A DNA stretch of 64,000 nucleotides from Clostridiaceae bacterium (GTDB taxonomy: Bacteria; Bacillota; Clostridia; Oscillospirales; Butyricicoccaceae): the NCBI GenBank assembly GCA_018383195.1, contig JAGZOP010000011.1, positions 7,839 to 71,838 of the forward strand, read 5' to 3'. Below the pieces are notes generated by a model. That model searched no databases. It had not been told where the DNA came from and worked only from the letters and a program-made list of their open reading frames with translations. Positions 8,245 to 17,413 of the stretch are shown piece by piece. Position 1 is the first letter of the stretch, and each line of letters opens with the position of its first letter. Position numbers and translations under genes: made by a program.

Positions 8245-9447
8245 TTATTCGGTCATCATGCGACGTTCTGCGGCACGAGCCTCTAATTTTTTCAGCATTG
8301 CCTGCGGATCTTTGCATTTAGCAAGGAAGATCATCGCTGCAATAATATACGGCTTAAAAGATGCTTCTTTATAAAGCGGAACGCGGTAGCGATCGAATAC
8401 TGATGCATCCACTTCGCCATCCACACAGGAAACTCCGTTGATATCTGCCGGCAGACAGTGCAGGTACAGCGCCTTGCCGTCCTTGGTTTTTGCCATCATT
8501 TCTTCGGTGCAGCACCAGTCTTTGTGCTCTGCATTTTGTGCAAGCAGCTCCTGCTCCAACGCCTTGATACCTTCGGAATCGCCCTCTGCATACAGATCGG
8601 TGCGCTTTTCCATGGCCGCAAACGGTGCCCAGCTCTTGGGATATACAATATCCGCATCTGCGAATGCCGCCTCCATGGAGTTTGTCTTTGTAAAACTGCC
8701 GCCGGTTGCTTCCGCATTTTTCTTCGCTACTTCTTCTACTTCGGGCATGACCTCATAGCCCTCTGGATGCGCGAGTACCACATCCATACCGAAGCGGGTG
8801 AACAGACCGATTACGCCCTGCGGAACCGACAGCGGCTTTCCATAAGAAGGAGAATACGCCCAAGTCATAGCAACCTTTTTGCCCTTGAGATTCTCCACGC
8901 CTCCAAAGTGATGGATGATGTGCAGCATATCTGCCATACACTGGGTCGGGTGGTCAATATCGCACTGGAGATTAACAAGCGTGGGCTTCTGTTCGAGCAC
9001 GCCGTCCTGATACCCCTCGGTTACTGCGTTTACGACATTGTGCATATAGTCATTGCCTTTACCAATATACATATCGTCACGGATGCCGATGACATCCGCC
9101 ATGAAAGAAATCATATTTGCGGTCTCGCGCACCGTTTCTCCGTGTGCAATCTGGCTCTTGCCCTCGTCCAAATCCTGCACTTCCAGACCGAGCAGATTGC
9201 AGGCAGACGCAAAGGAAAAACGGGTACGGGTAGAATTGTCGCGGAACAGGCTGATTCCAAGCCCGGATTCAAAAATCTTGGTCGAGATGTTGTTTTCTCG
9301 CATATAGCGCAATGCATCCGCAATGGTAAATACGGCTTCGATTTCATCGTCTGTTTTTTCCCAAGTCAAGAAAAAGTCTCCTTCGTACATTTCCTTAAAA
9401 TTCAGGGAATTCAACTTGTCAATATATTTCTGAAGGGTTGCATCCAT
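8245..9447 (-). CDS. ygeW: YgeW carbamoyltransferase
   Basis: A 400-residue aspartate/ornithine carbamoyltransferase-family protein. Carbamoyl-phosphate site motifs are STRTR (72-76) and HPTQ (166-169), with HCLPAD near 330. The sequence is close to E. coli YgeW throughout (for example LGISLFRDNSTRTRFSFA and KSWAPF). YgeW is distinct from ArgF/PyrB and is part of the purine-degradation set, where it would move a carbamoyl group so that ArcC can make ATP. AGGAG-type site before the ATG. Confidence 0.95.
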   Translation of the reverse strand: MDATLQKYIDKLNSLNFKEMYEGDFFLTWEKTDDEIEAVFTIADALRYMRENNISTKIFESGLGISLFRDNSTRTRFSFASACNLLGLEVQDLDEGKSQIAHGETVRETANMISFMADVIGIRDDMYIGKGNDYMHNVVNAVTEGYQDGVLEQKPTLVNLQCDIDHPTQCMADMLHIIHHFGGVENLKGKKVAMTWAYSPSYGKPLSVPQGVIGLFTRFGMDVVLAHPEGYEVMPEVEEVAKKNAEATGGSFTKTNSMEAAFADADIVYPKSWAPFAAMEKRTDLYAEGDSEGIKALEQELLAQNAEHKDWCCTEEMMAKTKDGKALYLHCLPADINGVSCVDGEVDASVFDRYRVPLYKEASFKPYIIAAMIFLAKCKDPQAMLKKLEARAAERRMMTE

Positions 9448-9548
9448 ATAAAATTCTCCTTTTACTGCAAATTCAATCTATTTGCCGTTACTTTCATCAA
9501 AAATGAAGAACTACAGTTCTTTTTTCGTTTTTTCGTGCAAAAAGCCGG

Positions 9549-10916
9549 TTATAAGATATCGTTGTCTGTCAGCGTTGCACGGAACTGCGCAGCATCGGTT
9601 TTGTTTTCCGGACGATACAGACCCGGAACTGCTGCATACAGTGCGGCGCAGGTCACGAGATCCTGCTTCCATGTAATTTCATTCGGCGCATGTGCATAGC
9701 TTTCTGCACCGGGTCCGAAACCGACACACGGGATTCCATAACGACCTTGAATCGAAACGCAGTTGGTGGAAAATGTCCACTTGTCAATCAATGGACGGTT
9801 GCGCAAATGCATTGCGCTTTCTGCACCAATACGCTTATCACCGAACAGCGCGTGATGCGCGTCTACAAGCGCCTGTACATGCGCTGCATTTTCCTTGTTA
9901 ATCCATGTCGGAAAATAGCTTTCGGTTTCATAGACTTCACCAGTCCATGACGGACGATCGTACATATACATAGAAACCGTGACATCGTCCCCGTACTTTT
10001 TCACACTGGGAAGATCCCGAATTTCCTGGAGGCAGGAATCCCATGTCTCCCCTGCTGTCATACGGCGATCCACCGAGATGGAACACGAATCCGCAACCGC
10101 ACAGCGGCTTGGAGAGGTATAAAAAATCTGTGAGGTAGTACAAGTGCCGCGCCCAAGGAATCGTGCATCTTCATAATGCTCCGGATTATACTTGGGATCA
10201 AGCATTTTCACAAGTCCCTTGATTTCTACACTGTCATCTGCCGGGTTCTCGTTGAGAGCGCGAACATCCTGAAGAATATCCGCCATTTTATAGATTGCAT
10301 TGTCACCACGTTCTGGTGCAGAACCGTGACAGGAAACTCCCTTAACATCCACCCGAATTTCCATGCGCCCGCGATGTCCGCGGTAAATACCACCGTCAGT
10401 CGGCTCGGTCGAGATAACGAACTCCGGCACGATTTTGCTCTGATTGTAAATATACTGCCAACACATACCGTCGCAGTCCTCTTCCTGCACAGAACCGACA
10501 ACCATAATCTTATATCCAGACGGAATCAGATTCAAATCCTTCATAATTTTCGCGCCATAGACCGCGGAAGCCATGCCGCCTTCCTGATCGGAACCGCCGC
10601 GTCCATAAATGACCTCATCATCTTCATAGCCCTCGTATGGATCGTGTGTCCAGTTATCAAGGTTGCCAATGCCAACGGTATCAATATGGGAATCAATTGC
10701 AATGATCTTTTCCCCATCTCCCATCCAACCGATTACATTGCCAAGACCGTCAATCTCCACTTTATCATAGCCGAGCTTTTCCATCTCTTTTTGGATGCAT
10801 AATACGACTTCCTTCTCCTCGCAGCTCTCGCTCGGATGAGAAATCATCTCCCGAAGAAATCGAGTCATATCCGCCTGATACCCTTCGGCTGCTTTTTTGA
10901 TTGCTTCAAAATCCAT
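9549..10916 (-). CDS. ygeY: YgeY-type M20 metallopeptidase/deacylase
   Basis: A 455-residue M20-family zinc hydrolase. Metal and catalytic residues are visible: DSHIDT (His77, Asp79), GRGGSDQEGG (Asp110) and VQEEDCDG (Glu145, Glu146). It closely resembles YgeY proteins, which always travel with ygeX and ygeW and are thought to remove an acyl or carbamoyl group from an open-chain intermediate. It stands between ygeX (22 bases upstream) and ygeW. The ~100-base gap to ygeW contains a small palindrome, AAGAACTGTAGTTCTT. Confidence 0.93.
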   Translation of the reverse strand: MDFEAIKKAAEGYQADMTRFLREMISHPSESCEEKEVVLCIQKEMEKLGYDKVEIDGLGNVIGWMGDGEKIIAIDSHIDTVGIGNLDNWTHDPYEGYEDDEVIYGRGGSDQEGGMASAVYGAKIMKDLNLIPSGYKIMVVGSVQEEDCDGMCWQYIYNQSKIVPEFVISTEPTDGGIYRGHRGRMEIRVDVKGVSCHGSAPERGDNAIYKMADILQDVRALNENPADDSVEIKGLVKMLDPKYNPEHYEDARFLGRGTCTTSQIFYTSPSRCAVADSCSISVDRRMTAGETWDSCLQEIRDLPSVKKYGDDVTVSMYMYDRPSWTGEVYETESYFPTWINKENAAHVQALVDAHHALFGDKRIGAESAMHLRNRPLIDKWTFSTNCVSIQGRYGIPCVGFGPGAESYAHAPNEITWKQDLVTCAALYAAVPGLYRPENKTDAAQFRATLTDNDIL

Positions 10917-10938
10917 GATATATCCTCCATTCTATCGA

Positions 10939-12150
10939 TCAATCCTGCTGATATGCCCCGTCCCAAACAACTTTACGATAATTCTCCGGATCGGTATCCC
11001 CCTCGGTTGAAAACATTAAAACACTGCTGTTTTCATCGAGTCTAATGGCGTTTTTCAGTTCATCATAGGTTGGATCGGTCATCAATGCAGCAATGAGCCC
11101 CATGCCAACCGCTCCAGATTCGCCTGAAATAACCTGCGGATCTCCCTTAACCGGCGCACTTAACATGCGCATACCCTTGGCAGAAACCCAATCTGGACAC
11201 GAAACAAAGAATGCGGAGTGATTTTTCAGAATATCCCACGAAATTGTGTTCGGCTCCCCGCATGCAAGCCCTGCCATAATAGTTTGCAAATCGCCTTCCA
11301 CAATGCGGAAATCTCCATCTGCCGCCTTGGCGCCTTGATACAAGCAATCTGCCGCCTGCGCTTCCATTACAACAACGGTTGGTTCACAGTCTGGGAAAAG
11401 GTTGCTGAAATATCCCTGCACTGCACCGGCAAGGCTTCCGACCCCTGCCTGAATAAAGATATGAGTTGGACGCTCCGCACCTGCCGCCTTTAACTGTTCT
11501 GCCGCTTCGCTTGCCATGGTTCCATACCCTTGCATAATCCATGCCGGAATCTTTTCATATCCATCCCAAGCGGTATCCTGAACCATAACACCATGCTCGG
11601 TCTGCTCTGCCAAGGCATTCGCACGGCGTACACATTCATCATAGTTGACGTCCTCAATCGTAACGTCAGCACCCTCTTTGGCAATATTATCAAAACGCGA
11701 TTTGACCGAACCTTTGGGCATCAGAACCACTGACTTCTGCCCCAATTTATTGGCAGCCCATGCGACGCCGCGTCCATGGTTGCCATCGGTTGCCGTAAAG
11801 AATGTCGCCTGACCAAATTCTTCACGCAGCTTTGCACTTATCAGATAATGATAGTCCACTTGCGAAACATCTTTGCCAAGTTGTTCTGCAATATAACGTG
11901 CCATAGCAAACGAGCCGCCTAGCACTTTAAATGCATTCAGTCCAAATCGGTAGCTTTCATCCTTGACGAAAAGGTGTTTCAGTCCAAGAAAATCTGCCAT
12001 CCCGCGAAGCTGTGCCAACGGCGTCACACTGTACTGCGGGAAACTTCGGTGAAACGCTCTGGCTTTTGCTACATTGTCCAGCGCCATGACAGAAAGCTGA
12101 AGATCTTCTGTTTTCGGCATTTTGTTTTTTACCCACCTGATTGTATGCAT
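10939..12150 (-). CDS. ygeX: 2,3-diaminopropionate ammonia-lyase
   Basis: A 403-residue PLP enzyme of fold type II. The Schiff-base lysine is Lys75 in RFGLNAFKVLGG, and TDGNHGRGVAW and QAGVGSLAG form the cofactor loops. It closely matches E. coli YgeX, which splits 2,3-diaminopropionate to pyruvate and two ammonia. It is first in its unit, with GGAGG eight bases before the ATG. In purine-degradation clusters it supplies the final carbon product that enters central metabolism. Confidence 0.95.
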   Translation of the reverse strand: MHTIRWVKNKMPKTEDLQLSVMALDNVAKARAFHRSFPQYSVTPLAQLRGMADFLGLKHLFVKDESYRFGLNAFKVLGGSFAMARYIAEQLGKDVSQVDYHYLISAKLREEFGQATFFTATDGNHGRGVAWAANKLGQKSVVLMPKGSVKSRFDNIAKEGADVTIEDVNYDECVRRANALAEQTEHGVMVQDTAWDGYEKIPAWIMQGYGTMASEAAEQLKAAGAERPTHIFIQAGVGSLAGAVQGYFSNLFPDCEPTVVVMEAQAADCLYQGAKAADGDFRIVEGDLQTIMAGLACGEPNTISWDILKNHSAFFVSCPDWVSAKGMRMLSAPVKGDPQVISGESGAVGMGLIAALMTDPTYDELKNAIRLDENSSVLMFSTEGDTDPENYRKVVWDGAYQQD

Positions 12151-12194
12151 TCAATCAACCTCCAATATCGTGATCAGAGTGCCCGATATTTTCT

Positions 12195-12228
12195 ACTTTC
12201 ATTTTATCATTTGACCAATGAAAGTCAA
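12195..12228 (-). promoter_or_regulatory. ygeX promoter overlapped by a 9-bp inverted repeat
   Basis: On the minus strand TTGACT (12223-12228) and TAAAAT (12201-12206) are 16 bases apart. ACTTTCATT (12195-12203) and AATGAAAGT (12217-12225) form a perfect inverted repeat spanning the promoter, a likely operator for the divergent regulator or another purine-responsive protein. The rest of the 287-base gap is AT-rich, with no other clear element apart from the promoter at 12376. Confidence 0.55.
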
Positions 12229-12375
12229 TCAATGTAAAACAATATTTTTCAATGCGCCTAAAAATTTTTTAGATTTATTTTTGTGCAATATGCCAAACAA
12301 AATGCTTAAGACGAAATTGCTTTCCCTTTCAAGCATATATCTATATCAAAAAAAATTTTTTGGGCTAAATCATGA

Positions 12376-12404
12376 TTGCATTCCCCTATACCATGTGGTA
12401 TGAT
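12376..12404 (+). promoter_or_regulatory. Regulator promoter with 14-bp palindrome
   Basis: TTGCAT (12376-12381), 17 bases, TATGAT (12399-12404). The perfect palindrome ATACCATGTGGTAT (12388-12401) fills the spacer and enters the -10, suggesting autorepression. Confidence 0.6.
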
Positions 12405-12437
12405 GATAGCACAAAAACGACGAATGGAGGCTTCCTA

Positions 12438-13079
12438 GTGCAGGAAAATGAGTTATCTTTGGATATTTTAAAGCAAATTGCAAAAGGTATTGCACAGCAA
12501 TTTGGCTCTAACTGCGAAGTGGCGGTGCATTCCCTGGTTGGAAATGATCTGGAGTCTTCCATTGTTGCAATCGAAAATGGTAAGGTTTCCGGACGAAAAA
12601 TCGGGGATGGTCCTTCTCATGTTGTCCTTGAAGCGTTGCAAAACGGCAGCGATTTGACCGACCATACCGGGTACTTAACCCGCACAAAAGACGGTAAAAT
12701 TCTCAAAAGTTCTACTCTCTATTTGCGTGGGAGTAACAGAGAGATTCAATACATTTTTTCGATCAATTTCGATATTACCGGCCTGCTCATGTTTGAAAGC
12801 AGTATAAAACCATTAATCTCCACAGAGGAACCTACGGAGTCACGTGAACCAGACCGTATTGTGCAGAGTGTAAGTGAACTATTGGATGAATTGATTGCAG
12901 AATCTACGCGGTTGGTCGGAAAGCCTGTTGCATTGATGACAAAAGAAGATAAAATCCGCGCTATTCAGTTTCTAAATCGATCTGGCGCTTTTTTGATTAC
13001 AAAATCCGGCGATAAAGTTTCAAAGTATTTTGGGATTTCCAAATATACACTATATAGCTATATCGATGCGGAAACTTAA
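12438..13079 (+). CDS. YheO/DauR-like transcriptional regulator (PAS_6 plus C-terminal HTH)
   Basis: A 213-residue protein read from GTG 12438, which has GGAGG seven bases upstream; an ATG at 12372 would place the promoter inside the gene. The N-terminal ~120 residues fit the YheO-type PAS domain (CEVAVHSLVGNDLESSIVAIENG). The C-terminal ~55 residues fit the paired HTH (FLNRSGAFLITKSGDKVSKYFG...YTLYSYI). Relatives such as DauR control amino-acid or purine catabolic operons. It is divergent from ygeX, so it probably regulates the purine locus, in place of the sigma-54 activator YgeV of E. coli. Ligand unknown. Confidence 0.85.
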   Translation: MQENELSLDILKQIAKGIAQQFGSNCEVAVHSLVGNDLESSIVAIENGKVSGRKIGDGPSHVVLEALQNGSDLTDHTGYLTRTKDGKILKSSTLYLRGSNREIQYIFSINFDITGLLMFESSIKPLISTEEPTESREPDRIVQSVSELLDELIAESTRLVGKPVALMTKEDKIRAIQFLNRSGAFLITKSGDKVSKYFGISKYTLYSYIDAET

Positions 13080-13081
13080 CA

Positions 13082-13107
13082 AATCCCCTGCTGCGGCAGG
13101 GTATTTG
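13082..13107 (+). terminator. Hairpin after the regulator gene
   Basis: AAATCCCCTGC and GGCAGGGTATTT pair around a three-base loop directly after the regulator stop. Confidence 0.55.
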
Positions 13108-13114
13108 TTTGCCA

Positions 13115-13163
13115 AAGAACCCCGATGCTTCCTGTAAACTTACAGAAAACACCGGGGTTCTTT
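13115..13163. terminator. Bidirectional terminator between regulator and aldo/keto reductase
   Basis: AAGAACCCCG and CGGGGTTCTT arms, with an inner CTGTAA/TTACAG stem, T-rich on both exits. It separates convergent genes. Confidence 0.8.
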
Positions 13164-14011
13164 TAGTAAACCAGATTGTCCGGATCAAGGCCCGACCATC
13201 CGCACGCGGTCAAACCGCTGATACGTTCCATATCATTTTGTTCGATTTCAAAATCAAAAATCTGCGTATTTTCAACAATACGGGAAGGTGTCACAGACTT
13301 TGGAAGTGGAATGACACCGCGCTGTACACACCATCGCAGACAAAGCTGCGCTACAGTTTTTCCGTATTTCTGAGACATTTCCTGCATTTCAGGAACAGAA
13401 AAGATCTTTCCGGTTGCAAGCGGGCTCCAACCTTCGACGGTCATATGATGCAGCTTACAGTATTCGAGGATCTCCTCCTGCGGCATACCCGGATGCACTT
13501 CGACCTGATCCACCATAGGGGCAACTTCACAATGTGCCAACAAATTATCCAAATGGCGCGGACGGAAATTACTCACACCGATCGCGCGGATGCGCCCTTC
13601 CTTGTAAAGCTTTTCAAAGGCGCGCCATGTTTCACGATTCATCTCTTCCCAGTTGTCGAAATACTTGCGGTCATGCGGCCAATGAATCAGATAGAGATCC
13701 AGATAATCGGTTTGCAGCCATTCCAGTGAGCGCTCAAATGCATCCAGTGTAGACTGATACCCTTGATGAGGATTCCAGAGCTTACTGGTCAAAAAAATCT
13801 CCTCGCGCGCAAGACCGGATGAGGCGATTGCCGCACCGACAGCTGCCTCGTTATTGTATGCGGTTGCAGTATCAATATGGCGGTAGCCAGCCTCCAGCGC
13901 ATGCAGTACTGATGCAGTTGCCTGCTCTGCCGGGGTTTTCCATGTGCCGAATCCCAAACAGGGGATGCCGACGCCGTTGGACAGCATCACACGGGTCTGA
14001 TGATTTTGCAT
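13163..14011 (-). CDS. Aldo/keto reductase
   Basis: A 282-residue NADPH-type aldo/keto reductase with the full catalytic tetrad Asp47, Tyr52, Lys77 and His110 (motifs DTATAYNNE, LTSKLWN, LYLIHWP) and a late PLPKSVTPSRI cofactor loop. The family reduces small aldehydes and ketones; the substrate cannot be read from sequence. It has its own promoter and terminator and shows no functional tie to the purine genes on one side or the polyamine genes on the other. Confidence 0.92.
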   Translation of the reverse strand: MQNHQTRVMLSNGVGIPCLGFGTWKTPAEQATASVLHALEAGYRHIDTATAYNNEAAVGAAIASSGLAREEIFLTSKLWNPHQGYQSTLDAFERSLEWLQTDYLDLYLIHWPHDRKYFDNWEEMNRETWRAFEKLYKEGRIRAIGVSNFRPRHLDNLLAHCEVAPMVDQVEVHPGMPQEEILEYCKLHHMTVEGWSPLATGKIFSVPEMQEMSQKYGKTVAQLCLRWCVQRGVIPLPKSVTPSRIVENTQIFDFEIEQNDMERISGLTACGWSGLDPDNLVY

Positions 14012-14048
14012 AGTTGATTCATCCTTTCATGAAATCACTCTTTTCACC

Positions 14049-14077
14049 AGTATAAAAGAAACTGTGGTTTCATGCAA
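14049..14077 (-). promoter_or_regulatory. Sigma-A promoter of the aldo/keto reductase gene
   Basis: Minus strand TTGCAT (14072-14077), 17 bases, TATACT (14049-14054), about 40 bases before the ATG. Confidence 0.7.
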
Positions 14078-14119
14078 TCCACATTCAGAAATTCGCAGGA
14101 TTTCTACGGCAATAGTTGA

Positions 14120-15259
14120 TTATGACAGGCGGTTTTTAAATTCCTCATAACCAAAGGTGCGCACCGTTTCAAAAGTCCCATCCAGCCTCTTTAAGATGAT
14201 TGCAGGCAATGGCATTCCGTTAAAGGTGTTATTCTTCACCATGGTATAAAGCGCCATATCACAAAAAATCAGGCGGTCCCCTTCATTGAGCGGTACATCA
14301 AAGGAATAATCCCCAATCACATCTCCCGCCAGACAGGTTGGTCCTCCCAAACGATAGGTACACGGCTTTTCTCCCGCTTCGCCGCTGTTCATCAGCGGCG
14401 GGCGGTATGGCATTTCAATCACATCAGGCATATGACAAGCTGCTGAGGTATCCAAAATTGCAATATCCATGCAATTATATATCGTTTCCAATACGGATGT
14501 CACAAGGAATCCTGCATTCAGCACCACCGCCTCGCCAGGTTCCAGATAAACCTCTACCCCATAAGTCTCACGCAGATGGGAAACCAGACGAACCAGACGT
14601 TCCCTGTCATAATCCGCGCGGGTGATATGATGTCCGCCGCCTAAGTTTACCCAACGCATGCGGTGCAAATATTTCCCAAACTTTGTTTCAAATGCTTCCA
14701 AAGTGGTTTCGAGATCGTCACTGTTCTGCTCACAAAGCGTATGAAAATGCAGACCGTCCAGCATAGGCAAAATATCTTCCTCGAATGCATCCAGCGTAGT
14801 TCCAAGTCGGGAACCGGGCGCACATGGATCGTAAATTGCGTGTCCCTCCTGTGTAGAGCACTCCGGATTGATCCGCAAACCAATGGACTTTCCTGCTTTA
14901 CGCGCCTTTGCTCCATATTTCCGCACCTGTGCCGGAGAATTGAAAACAACATCGTCCACATAGTTTAAAAGTTCATCGAACTCATCCATGCGGTAAGCGG
15001 GTGAAAACACATGCGTCTCTCCCCCGAAGTGTTCATATCCCAGCCGCGCTTCATGCAGTCCGCTTGCAGTTGTCCCCGCAAGATACTTTTTCAGCAGCGG
15101 ATACACTGAAAACATGGAAAAGGCTTTTTGTGCAAGCAGAATTTTACATCCAGATTGCTTGGAAATCTCCCGAAGAATCTCCAAGTTATGTACGAGCAAA
15201 CTTTCGTCAATCAGGTAGTATGGCGTGCGAAACCCACCGTCATCAAAACGTCCTGTCAT
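14120..15259 (-). CDS. nspC: Carboxynorspermidine/carboxyspermidine decarboxylase
   Basis: A 379-residue PLP decarboxylase of the alanine-racemase fold. The PLP lysine is Lys45 in LLAQKAFSMF, and NLGGGHHIT and EPGEAVV form the phosphate-binding region. NspC-type enzymes decarboxylate carboxyspermidine or carboxynorspermidine to the free triamine. Its ATG shares one base with the stop of the CANSDH gene (TGATG), so the two are coupled. Last gene of the polyamine operon. Confidence 0.93.
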   Translation of the reverse strand: MTGRFDDGGFRTPYYLIDESLLVHNLEILREISKQSGCKILLAQKAFSMFSVYPLLKKYLAGTTASGLHEARLGYEHFGGETHVFSPAYRMDEFDELLNYVDDVVFNSPAQVRKYGAKARKAGKSIGLRINPECSTQEGHAIYDPCAPGSRLGTTLDAFEEDILPMLDGLHFHTLCEQNSDDLETTLEAFETKFGKYLHRMRWVNLGGGHHITRADYDRERLVRLVSHLRETYGVEVYLEPGEAVVLNAGFLVTSVLETIYNCMDIAILDTSAACHMPDVIEMPYRPPLMNSGEAGEKPCTYRLGGPTCLAGDVIGDYSFDVPLNEGDRLIFCDMALYTMVKNNTFNGMPLPAIILKRLDGTFETVRTFGYEEFKNRLS

Positions 15260-16518
15260 CAGTCCACCAGAACCGGAGCATCGTTAATCTGCCACGGCAG
15301 TCCCCACTGATTGAGCGCATCCATATACGGATCGGGATCGAACTCTTCAACCGTGTAAACACCCGGTTTGTTCCATTTTCCTGTCATCAGCATCATCGCG
15401 CCAATCATGGCAGGCACACCGGTAGTATACGAAATTGCCTGCGAACCTACTTCCTTGTAGCACTCCTGATGGTCACACACGTTATAAATATACGCAGTTT
15501 TTTCTTTTCCGTCCTTTTTACCGGTGAAAATGCAGCCGATATTCGTCTTGCCGACGGTACGAGGACCGAGAGAAGCCGGGTCAGGCAGCAGCGCCTTGAG
15601 GAACTGAATCGGTACAATCTGATGTCCCTCAAATTCAATCGGCTCGGTCGACAGCATTCCTACATTTTCCAAGCAATTCATGTGGGTTAGATAGCTCTGA
15701 CCAAAGGTCATAAAGAAACGAATACGCTGTACGCCCGGAATATTCTTGGCGAGTGATTCAATCTCCTCGTGATGCAGCAGATACATATCTTTATCGCCGA
15801 CTTGGTCAAAATTGTACTCCCGTTTGATGGACATGGCGGGGATTTCTACCCAATGCCCGTTCTCCCAGTATGAACCGGGCGCAGAGACTTCACGCAGATT
15901 GATTTCGGGATTGAAGTTGGTTGCAAACGGATATCCATGGTCGCCGCCGTTGCAGTCCAAGATATCGATGGTGTCGATTTGATCGAACAGATGCTTCTGT
16001 GCATATGCACAATACGCCTGCGTAACGCCTGGGTCAAAGCCGGAACCCAGCAATGCGGTCAGACCTGCTTTTTCAAACTTTTCTTTGTATGCCCACTGCC
16101 ACGAATAATCAAAGTAAGCCGAGAAGCCTTCCTCCTTGCAGCGCTTGTCATAGACCGCACGCCATTCCGGATCGGTAATATCCTCTGGCTCATAGTTTGC
16201 CGTGTCCATGTAGTTGACGCCGCAAGCCAGACATGCATCCATGATGGTCAAATCCTGATACGGCAGCGCAATGTTCATGACCAAATCCGGCTTCACTTCG
16301 CGAATCAACGCAATCACTTCTTCCACGTGATCCGCGTCTACCTGCGCTGTTGTGATTTTGGTTTTGGTTGTGCCTGCGAGTTTTTCTGCAAGCGCATCAC
16401 ACTTGGACTTGGTACGGCTTGCAATACAGATTTCCTCAAAAACCTCGCTGTTTTGGCAGCACTTATGAATTGCGACCCCTGCAACGCCACCGCACCCAAT
16501 AATCAACGCTTTTCCCAT
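15259..16518 (-). CDS. Carboxynorspermidine/carboxyspermidine synthase (saccharopine dehydrogenase family)
   Basis: A 419-residue Lys1/saccharopine-dehydrogenase-like enzyme with an N-terminal Rossmann motif GCGGVAG (about 8-14). Start set at 16518, where GGAGGT precedes ATG GGA AAA GCA. The family (CANSDH/CASDH) condenses aspartate semialdehyde with putrescine or diaminopropane using NADPH. With nspC next door this is the carboxyspermidine route common in gut bacteria. It lies 40 bases after speB in the same operon. Confidence 0.92.
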   Translation of the reverse strand: MGKALIIGCGGVAGVAIHKCCQNSEVFEEICIASRTKSKCDALAEKLAGTTKTKITTAQVDADHVEEVIALIREVKPDLVMNIALPYQDLTIMDACLACGVNYMDTANYEPEDITDPEWRAVYDKRCKEEGFSAYFDYSWQWAYKEKFEKAGLTALLGSGFDPGVTQAYCAYAQKHLFDQIDTIDILDCNGGDHGYPFATNFNPEINLREVSAPGSYWENGHWVEIPAMSIKREYNFDQVGDKDMYLLHHEEIESLAKNIPGVQRIRFFMTFGQSYLTHMNCLENVGMLSTEPIEFEGHQIVPIQFLKALLPDPASLGPRTVGKTNIGCIFTGKKDGKEKTAYIYNVCDHQECYKEVGSQAISYTTGVPAMIGAMMLMTGKWNKPGVYTVEEFDPDPYMDALNQWGLPWQINDAPVLVD

Positions 16519-16558
16519 AGAAAATACCTCCTCATTTTTTAAACAGAATACTTTAAGC

Positions 16559-17413
16559 CTAACGCTGCATCGCAAGCAGCATTTCACGTACAATCTTGCA
16601 AGCAACCGCTGTCGATGCGCCGCTTGCATCATAATGTGGGCTGAGTTCATTGACATCACAGCCAACAATGTGCAGCTTGCTGCATACCAAGGTCACAGCG
16701 CTGCGCAGATCTTCAAATGAGATTCCACCCGGCTCCGGTGTGCCGGTTCCCGGGAATACGGACGGATCCAGTACGTCAAGGTCCAACGTAAAATATACCG
16801 GCTTTTCTGCAAGCTGTTCGACAACTTGTTCAAGTCCTTCCAAGTTAAACCGCTGTGTCTGAACATGTTCTTTTCCCCAACGCCATTCTTCGCGATCTCC
16901 CGATCGGATACCAAACTGGAAGATACGTCCATCTCCAATTAAGTCCCAACAACGCCGAATGACACAGGCGTGTGACAGCGGTTCCCCAAGATAATCCTCA
17001 CGTAAATCCGTATGGGCATCAAAATGAATGATATGGACATCCGGATACTGTGCATGTACAGCGCGGAACGCACCGAGCGTTACCAGATGCTCACCGCCGA
17101 GCAAAAACGGGCGCTTGCCATCCAAAAGAAGCTGCGCTGCGCAAGCTTCAATATCGGAAAGTGCAGAATCCGGACCTCCAAAACGAAGCTCAAGATCCCC
17201 AATATCCAATACATGACCATCCGTTAAATCGCGGTCCTGATATGGGGAGTAACTCTCCAGACCAAACGATTCTGAACGAATCGCATGCGGACCAAAACGT
17301 GTCCCCGGTCGGAATGAAGTGGTTGAATCATAGGGTGCGCCAAAAAGCACGGTTTCCGCGTCTGCATACTCTGCATCACACGCCAAAAATGTTTCAATAT
17401 TCGGATTCCACAT
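16559..17413 (-). CDS. speB: Agmatinase / ureohydrolase
   Basis: A 284-residue ureohydrolase with all Mn ligands: His109 (GGEHLVTLG), Asp132/His134/Asp136 (FDAHTDLRED) and Asp211/Asp213 (TLDLDVLDP). Agmatinases turn agmatine into putrescine and urea. The start overlaps the end of speE by 20 bases. Because it follows speE, it could alternatively hydrolyse N1-aminopropylagmatine to spermidine, as in Thermus; sequence alone does not decide. Confidence 0.93.
   Translation of the reverse strand: MWNPNIETFLACDAEYADAETVLFGAPYDSTTSFRPGTRFGPHAIRSESFGLESYSPYQDRDLTDGHVLDIGDLELRFGGPDSALSDIEACAAQLLLDGKRPFLLGGEHLVTLGAFRAVHAQYPDVHIIHFDAHTDLREDYLGEPLSHACVIRRCWDLIGDGRIFQFGIRSGDREEWRWGKEHVQTQRFNLEGLEQVVEQLAEKPVYFTLDLDVLDPSVFPGTGTPEPGGISFEDLRSAVTLVCSKLHIVGCDVNELSPHYDASGASTAVACKIVREMLLAMQR

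Noticed and set aside
8458..9699. A 413-codon open frame on the plus strand opposite ygeW
   Set aside because: It mirrors ygeW and the start of the gap, has no ribosome binding site, and its product is low-complexity basic/aromatic; the minus-strand gene is certain.
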